DNA of 64,000 bases from Georgenia satyanarayanai (lineage in GTDB: Bacteria > Actinomycetota > Actinomycetes > Actinomycetales > Actinomycetaceae): positions 248,001 to 312,000 of the forward strand of contig NZ_VUKC01000001.1 of NCBI RefSeq assembly GCF_009193135.1, given 5' to 3'. The number at the start of each line of letters is the position of its first letter. Position 1 is the first letter of the stretch. The position numbers were made by a program, and so were the translations under genes. Under the pieces are notes generated by a model. It did no database searches. It had not been told where the DNA came from and was given only the letters and a program-made list of their open reading frames with translations. Shown piece by piece: positions 59,992 to 64,000 of the stretch.

Positions 59992-60817
59992 CGGGAGCGA
60001 TCTCCAGGGAGAAGTCGTGCGTGGCGGCGGCGGTGAGGGTCTCCTCGTCCGGCTGGACGTCGGTGACGAGGGCGGCGAGGTCCTCCGCCCGGCAGAAGGT
60101 GCGCAGTCCGCGCACGCCCCACTTGCTCGAGTCCAGGACGGCGACGGCGCTGCGGCCGGTCGCGAGGAGCGCCGAGTTCGTCGACGCCTCCTGGAGGTTG
60201 GGGGTCATGAGGCCGATCTCGGGGTCGAAGCCGTGCGCGCCGAGGAAGACCCAGTCGACCCGGACGTCACGCAGGTAGTCCACGGTGGCCGGCCCGACGA
60301 GGGCGTCCGAGGGGGTGCGCTCGCCGCCGGCGAGGACGACGGTCGGGGCGGGGCGGCCGGCCTCGCGCGCCTGCATGGCGGCCTGGTGGAGGACGTCGGC
60401 GGCGGGCAGGGAGTTGGTGATGACGGTGAGCGTGGCGAAGTGGGGCAGCGCGGTGAGGGCGCGGGCGACGGCGAGCGTCGTCGTGCCGGCCGAGAGGGCG
60501 ACCGCGTCCCCCGCCTCGACCCGTGAGGCCGCCAACGTGCCGATCCGCGCCTTCTCGCCGGGGTGCTGCCCCGCCTTGAGGGCGAAGGCCGGCTCCTGGG
60601 CGGAGCGGCTGGGGGCCACGGCGCCGCCGTGGACGCGGGCGACGAGCCCGCGACGCACGAGGCTGGTGATGTCGCGGCGGATCGTCATCTCCGAGACGCC
60701 GAGCTGGTCGACCATCTCGGCCACCCGCACGCCACCGTGCTGGCTGACCGCTGCCAGGATCTGCTGCTGGCGCTGCCGGGCGAGCAGGGGAGGCGCCTCG
60801 GGACGCGCGGTGTCCAT
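59984..60817 (-). CDS. DeoR-family repressor of the gal operon
   Basis: Encodes 277 residues. The N-terminal DeoR winged helix-turn-helix (about 12-68) reads RQQQILAAVSQHGGVRVAEM ... LGVSEMTIRRDI with GLVARVHGGAV. The C-terminal sugar-phosphate-sensing domain (about 85-260) has VALSAGTTTLAVARAL, VITNSLPAA and DWVFLGAHGFD. As first gene of the operon it is probably an autorepressor released by a galactose-derived phosphate. ATG 60817 (MDTARPEAP) was preferred; a GTG two codons earlier is possible. Confidence 0.88.
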   Translation of the reverse strand: MDTARPEAPPLLARQRQQQILAAVSQHGGVRVAEMVDQLGVSEMTIRRDITSLVRRGLVARVHGGAVAPSRSAQEPAFALKAGQHPGEKARIGTLAASRVEAGDAVALSAGTTTLAVARALTALPHFATLTVITNSLPAADVLHQAAMQAREAGRPAPTVVLAGGERTPSDALVGPATVDYLRDVRVDWVFLGAHGFDPEIGLMTPNLQEASTNSALLATGRSAVAVLDSSKWGVRGLRTFCRAEDLAALVTDVQPDEETLTAAATHDFSLEIAPDD

Positions 60818-60824
60818 GGCGACC

Positions 60825-60870
60825 AGTGTGCCAGAAAAGGGCCCAGAACCGAACATGTCCGATCATCGGT
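60825..60870 (-). promoter_or_regulatory. Candidate deoR-gal promoter and operator
   Basis: A -10-like CACACT on the minus strand (60830-60825) lies 7 bases before the start. TTCGGT (60853-60848) is a possible -35 at 17-base spacing. It overlaps the first of two direct repeats CCGAACAT (60849-60856) and CCGATCAT (60859-60866), one helical turn apart. Autoregulation by the DeoR protein is inferred. Confidence 0.4.
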
Positions 60871-61008
60871 CCTCGCGGCCCGTGCCCCACGGTGCACCCG
60901 TCGAGGTTACCGAGCACCCGGTCGAGCGCGAGCCCGGTGCCGGGGCGGGCACATGGCGTGCGAGGGGTGGCCCCGGTGGCTGCTGATGCCGGACCCGGCC
61001 GTCGTCCC

Positions 61009-61014
61009 TAGGCT
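61009..61014 (+). promoter_or_regulatory. -10 element for the YihY gene
   Basis: TAGGCT, 8 bases before the ATG at 61023. Leaderless geometry. Confidence 0.4.
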
Positions 61015-61022
61015 GTGCGGCC

Positions 61023-62309
61023 ATGAGCACCGCTGACGAGGGCCGCCCGACGTTCGGGGAGCGCCTCGCCGCGCTGATGTCCCGCTGGGAGCACTCCCGG
61101 CCCGGCCGGGGGCTGGCCCGCTACGCCAAGAGCAACGGCGGCCTGCTCGCCGGCGGCATCACCTACTCCGCGCTGTTCTCGATCTTCGCGGCGCTGACGA
61201 TCGGCTACACCGTCTTCATGACGGTGCTCGGCAACAACGCAGAGCTGCGCGAGACCGTGCTCCAGAGCGTGGACGACGCGCTGCCCGGCATCATCGACAC
61301 GGGCACCAACGGGGGGCTCCTCGACCCCGACTCCCTCGTGCTCAGCACCGCGCTCAACCCGGCGAGCATCGCCGCGGCCGGTGTGCTGCTGTGGACGGCC
61401 ATCTCGGTCATGGGTGCCCTCAAGCGGTCGATCCGGATGATGTTCGGCATCGTCGCCCCCAAGGAGAGCCCCGTGTTCACCCGGGTCCGCGACCTCGGCG
61501 GCTTCCTCATCCTCGGCCTGGCGGTCGTGACGACGGCGGCGCTCGGCATCGCCGCGGGCGCGGCCGGGCAGTGGGTGCTCGACACCATCGGGATCGAGGG
61601 CACCTTCGCCTCCGTGGCGCTGCGCGTCCTCGGGTACCTCGTCGCGCTGGCCGTCGACGGCGCGGTGTACCTGCTGCTCTTCCGCGTGCTCGCCGGGGTG
61701 CACGTGCCCCGGCGCGACCTCCTCGTCGGGGCCCTGCTCGGTGCGGTGGCCTCCACGGTGCTCCGGCTCTTCGGGACCACGATCGTCGGGGGAGCCGACA
61801 ACCCGCTCCTCGCGACGGCGGCCGCCCTCATCACCCTCCTCCTGTGGGTCAACCTCCTCGCCCGCGTCACCCTGATGATCGCGGCGTGGACCGCCAACCC
61901 GCCCGCCCCGCCCAAGCCGGGCGCCCCGAGCGCGACGAACTTCGACGAGCACCCCAACTACGTCACCCTCTCGGTGCCCCGCACCCTCACGTGGGACTAC
62001 GAGGCGACCACCGGGACCGTCCAGGCCGACGAGGAGTCACGCGAGCAGACCCTCGTCGCCGACCTCGAGCACCTGGGGGACGAGGGGGAGGAGGTCCTCG
62101 CCCTGCGGCACGCGGCGGACGAGCGTGAGGAGCGGGACGAGCGGATGGCCGTCGAGGCCCGCGCCCGGGACGCCTACTGGGGCGGCCTGGTGGGCCGGGT
62201 GCGCGAGTGGAACCGCGGCCGGTTGCGGCGCCGCCACGCGAGCAAGGACGCCTACGCCCAGCGCGCCACGCGACGCCGCAAGGCCCGCGGCGAGACCCGC
62301 CACCACTGA
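61023..62309 (+). CDS. YihY/BrkB family membrane protein
   Basis: Encodes 428 residues. The membrane domain (about 25-290) has six helices with the family motif NGGLLAGGITYSALFSIFAA, the central AAAGVLLWTAISVMGALKR and the terminal LLLWVNLLARVTLMIAAW. The C-terminal 120 residues are charged and cytoplasmic (EESREQTLVADLEHLGDEGE). BrkB/YihY proteins have been called virulence factors or RNase BN in error; the true function is unknown. The 205-base gap upstream holds only promoter elements. Confidence 0.85.
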   Translation: MSTADEGRPTFGERLAALMSRWEHSRPGRGLARYAKSNGGLLAGGITYSALFSIFAALTIGYTVFMTVLGNNAELRETVLQSVDDALPGIIDTGTNGGLLDPDSLVLSTALNPASIAAAGVLLWTAISVMGALKRSIRMMFGIVAPKESPVFTRVRDLGGFLILGLAVVTTAALGIAAGAAGQWVLDTIGIEGTFASVALRVLGYLVALAVDGAVYLLLFRVLAGVHVPRRDLLVGALLGAVASTVLRLFGTTIVGGADNPLLATAAALITLLLWVNLLARVTLMIAAWTANPPAPPKPGAPSATNFDEHPNYVTLSVPRTLTWDYEATTGTVQADEESREQTLVADLEHLGDEGEEVLALRHAADEREERDERMAVEARARDAYWGGLVGRVREWNRGRLRRRHASKDAYAQRATRRRKARGETRHH

Positions 62310-62314
62310 CCCAC

Positions 62315-62400
62315 CCCCCAAGAACGTCGCAGCTGGTCGGCTGGCCGACGCCCAGCGGCGCTGAGGCGTCAGGCAGTTGACCAACTGCGACGTTTGGGGG
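62315..62400. terminator. Long imperfect hairpin between convergent genes
   Basis: Left arm 62315-62351 and right arm 62365-62400 pair over about 36 bases with a few mismatches. The shared blocks are ACGTCGCAG/CTGCGACGT, TGGTC/GACCA and GACGCC/GGCGTC. The closing runs CCCCCAA/TTGGGGG give a T-containing tail on both strands. Bidirectional terminator for yihY and the sdh/frd operon. Confidence 0.75.
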
Positions 62401-62419
62401 CGGGGGAGGGGGCGGCTGG

Positions 62420-63163
62420 CTAGGCGCCGTGACGCAGGGCGGTCCGCAGGTCGAAGTTGAGCTGGTTGATCGTGTCGAGCGGGATGCCCTTGGGGCACAC
62501 GGACGCGCACTCACCGATGTTCGTGCAGCCGCCGAAGCCCTCGGCGTCCTGCTGGGCGACCATCGACACGACACGCCCGAGCCGCTCCGGCTGGCCCTGG
62601 GGCAGCTTGCCGAGGTGGGTCACCTTGGCGGCGGTGAAGAGCATCGAGGAGCCGTTGGGGCAGGCCGCGACGCAGGCGCCGCAGCTGATGCACGCGGCCG
62701 CCTCGAAGGCGGCGTCCGCGTCGGCCTTGGGCACCGGGGTCGCGTGGGCGTCCGGGGCCGCGCCGGTGTTGGCGGAGATGAAGCCGCCGGCCTGGATGAT
62801 CCGGTCGAAGGCCGAGCGGTCGACGACGAGGTCCTTGATGACCGGGAACGGGTCCGCGCGCCACGGCTCGACGGTGATGGTGTCGCCGTCCTTGAACGAG
62901 CGCATGTGGAGCTGGCAGACCGTCGTGACCTCCGGCCCGTGCGCGACGCCGTCGATCATGAGGCCGCACATGCCGCAGATGCCCTCGCGGCAGTCGTGGT
63001 CGAAGGCCACCGGCTCCTCACCCTGCCCGATGAGCTGCTCGTTGAGGACGTCGAGCATCTCGAGGAAGGACATGTCCTCGGAGACGTCGTCGAGCCGGTA
63101 GTCGACCATCCGGCCGCGGGTGGCGGCGTTGGCCTGGCGCCAGACCTTGAGGGTGATTCTCAC
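62420..63163 (-). CDS. sdhB: Succinate dehydrogenase / fumarate reductase iron-sulfur subunit
   Basis: Electron-transfer subunit of membrane complex II, 247 residues. The N-terminal ferredoxin domain binds a 2Fe-2S cluster through [16 protein letters not shown] and a later Cys in VCQLHM. The C-terminal domain carries Cys sets [14 protein letters not shown] and [15 protein letters not shown] for the 4Fe-4S and 3Fe-4S clusters. Length and sequence resemble the B-type menaquinone-linked enzymes of actinobacteria, so direction (sdh or frd) is not certain. GTG start overlaps the flavoprotein stop (GTGA). Confidence 0.93.
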   Translation of the reverse strand: MRITLKVWRQANAATRGRMVDYRLDDVSEDMSFLEMLDVLNEQLIGQGEEPVAFDHDCREGICGMCGLMIDGVAHGPEVTTVCQLHMRSFKDGDTITVEPWRADPFPVIKDLVVDRSAFDRIIQAGGFISANTGAAPDAHATPVPKADADAAFEAAACISCGACVAACPNGSSMLFTAAKVTHLGKLPQGQPERLGRVVSMVAQQDAEGFGGCTNIGECASVCPKGIPLDTINQLNFDLRTALRHGA

Positions 63164-64000
63164 TTGTAGCTCCGCTGCTTCATCTCGACGTACTCGTACA
63201 CGAGGTCCTCCTTGTGGAGCACGGGCGGTGCACCGGTCCCGGTCCACTCCCAGGCCGCGACGTAGGCGAACTCCTCGTCGTGGCGCAGCGCCTCGCCGTC
63301 CTCCGTCTGGCTCTCCGCGCGGAAGTGACCGCCGCAGGACTCGCGGCGGTGCAGCGCGTCGATGCACATGAGCTCGCCGAGCTCGATGAAGTCGGCGACG
63401 CGGCTCGCCTTCTCCAGGGACTGGTTGAAGTCGTCGGCCGCTCCGAGCACCCGCACGTCGCGCCAGTACTCCTCGCGCAGCGCCCGGATCTTCTCGATGG
63501 CGGTCTGCAGGCCCTCGGCCGTGCGCTCCATGCCGCAGTACTCCCACATGATGTGCCCGAGCTCCTTGTGGAAGGAGTCGACCGAGCGCGTGCCGCCGGC
63601 GTTCATGAGACGGGAGATGCGGTCCTCGACCGACGCGCGTGCCTCGAGCACCGCGGGGTGGTCCTCGGACACCTTCTCGAAGGGGCCGTCGGCGAGGTAG
63701 TCGTTGATCGTGTTGGGCAGGACGAAGTACCCGTCGGCTAGGCCCTGCATGAGCGCCGAGGCACCCAGGCGGTTCGCGCCGTGGTCGGAGAAGTTCGCCT
63801 CACCGGTGACGAAGAGGCCGGGGATCGAGGACTGGAGGTCGTAGTCGACCCAGAGCCCGCCCATCGTGTAGTGGACGGCCGGGTAGATGCGCATCGGCAC
63901 CTCGTAGGGGTTCTCCCCGGTGATGCGCTGGTACATGTCGAAGAGGTTGCCGTACTTCGACTCGACGGCCTTGCGGCCCATCCGCCCGATCGCCTCGGCG
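63160..64000 (-). CDS. sdhA: Succinate dehydrogenase / fumarate reductase flavoprotein subunit (partial)
   Basis: C-terminal 280 residues of the FAD subunit; the gene runs off the window end. Present are the substrate-site segment [16 protein letters not shown], the FAD-binding [20 protein letters not shown] and the helical C-terminal domain ending [11 protein letters not shown]. The arginine in [10 protein letters not shown] is the conserved substrate-binding region. The covalent-FAD His and the start lie outside the window. It is upstream of and coupled to the iron-sulfur subunit; the cytochrome b subunit is expected beyond the edge. Confidence 0.93.
   Translation of the reverse strand, partial: AEAIGRMGRKAVESKYGNLFDMYQRITGENPYEVPMRIYPAVHYTMGGLWVDYDLQSSIPGLFVTGEANFSDHGANRLGASALMQGLADGYFVLPNTINDYLADGPFEKVSEDHPAVLEARASVEDRISRLMNAGGTRSVDSFHKELGHIMWEYCGMERTAEGLQTAIEKIRALREEYWRDVRVLGAADDFNQSLEKASRVADFIELGELMCIDALHRRESCGGHFRAESQTEDGEALRHDEEFAYVAAWEWTGTGAPPVLHKEDLVYEYVEMKQRSYK

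Overview
The window is a contiguous stretch of a very GC-rich actinobacterial chromosome, with third codon positions almost all G or C. Gene families and order fit the order Micrococcales, but genus cannot be fixed from the sequence. It is a core-genome region: no rRNA, tRNA, CRISPR array, insertion sequence or phage gene is visible. The order pcrA ... sucC-sucD-perM-purN-purH matches the Mycobacterium tuberculosis uvrD1-sucCD-perM-purN-purH neighbourhood.

Layout. 0-6 kb: a frameshifted membrane-anchored GDPD phosphodiesterase, a DUF1269 protein, and an asymmetric heterodimeric ABC exporter. 6-9.4 kb: DUF3817, guaA, a GT4 glycosyltransferase. 9.5-14 kb: small membrane proteins and a divergent PspC / PspC-histidine kinase / LuxR-regulator stress module. 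14-17.3 kb: a minus-strand row of ECF sigma factor, Ser/Thr kinase, lipoprotein and OmpA-domain protein. 17.3-25.2 kb: two membrane proteins, pcrA, an OafA-type acyltransferase, a TAG-family glycosylase, a methyltransferase and an aldo/keto reductase. 25.2-32.8 kb: sucCD, perM-like, a DJ-1/PfpI protein, purN, a DUF6434/SAP protein, and a ZTP riboswitch driving purH. 33-38.3 kb: an FAD oxidoreductase, DUF3017, a CNNM/CBS protein, icd and mdh. 38.5-48.8 kb: AIM24, a 1982-residue cell-wall-anchored amylase-pullulanase, a PQ-loop protein and an XRE/NB-ARC/TPR regulator. 49-53 kb: purU, GNAT, then a second ZTP riboswitch driving glyA-folD, and an MFS transporter. 54-57.5 kb: a gamma-glutamyltransferase with FG-GAP-like repeats, and xthA. 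57.5-61 kb: deoR-galT-galK. 61-64 kb: YihY/BrkB, then the iron-sulfur subunit and part of the flavoprotein subunit of a succinate dehydrogenase/fumarate reductase.

Functional threads. (1) One-carbon and purine metabolism: purN, purH, purU, glyA, folD and guaA, two of these transcripts under ZTP riboswitches. (2) TCA cycle: sucCD, icd, mdh and sdh/frd; sucC and icd share an identical palindromic 13-mer in their promoter regions. (3) Envelope sensing: the PspC two-component module and the sigma/kinase/lipoprotein/OmpA row. (4) Sugar use: amylase-pullulanase with a CTTGCA operator-like region, and the gal operon.

Most unusual: a family of 18-bp tandem repeats occupying four intergenic gaps between 32.8 and 50 kb in both orientations. 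Also notable: many genes whose start codon lies 6-8 bp after a -10 hexamer (predicted leaderless), one divergent promoter whose two -10 elements share a TA, and a predicted pairing of the purH riboswitch core with the purH Shine-Dalgarno.
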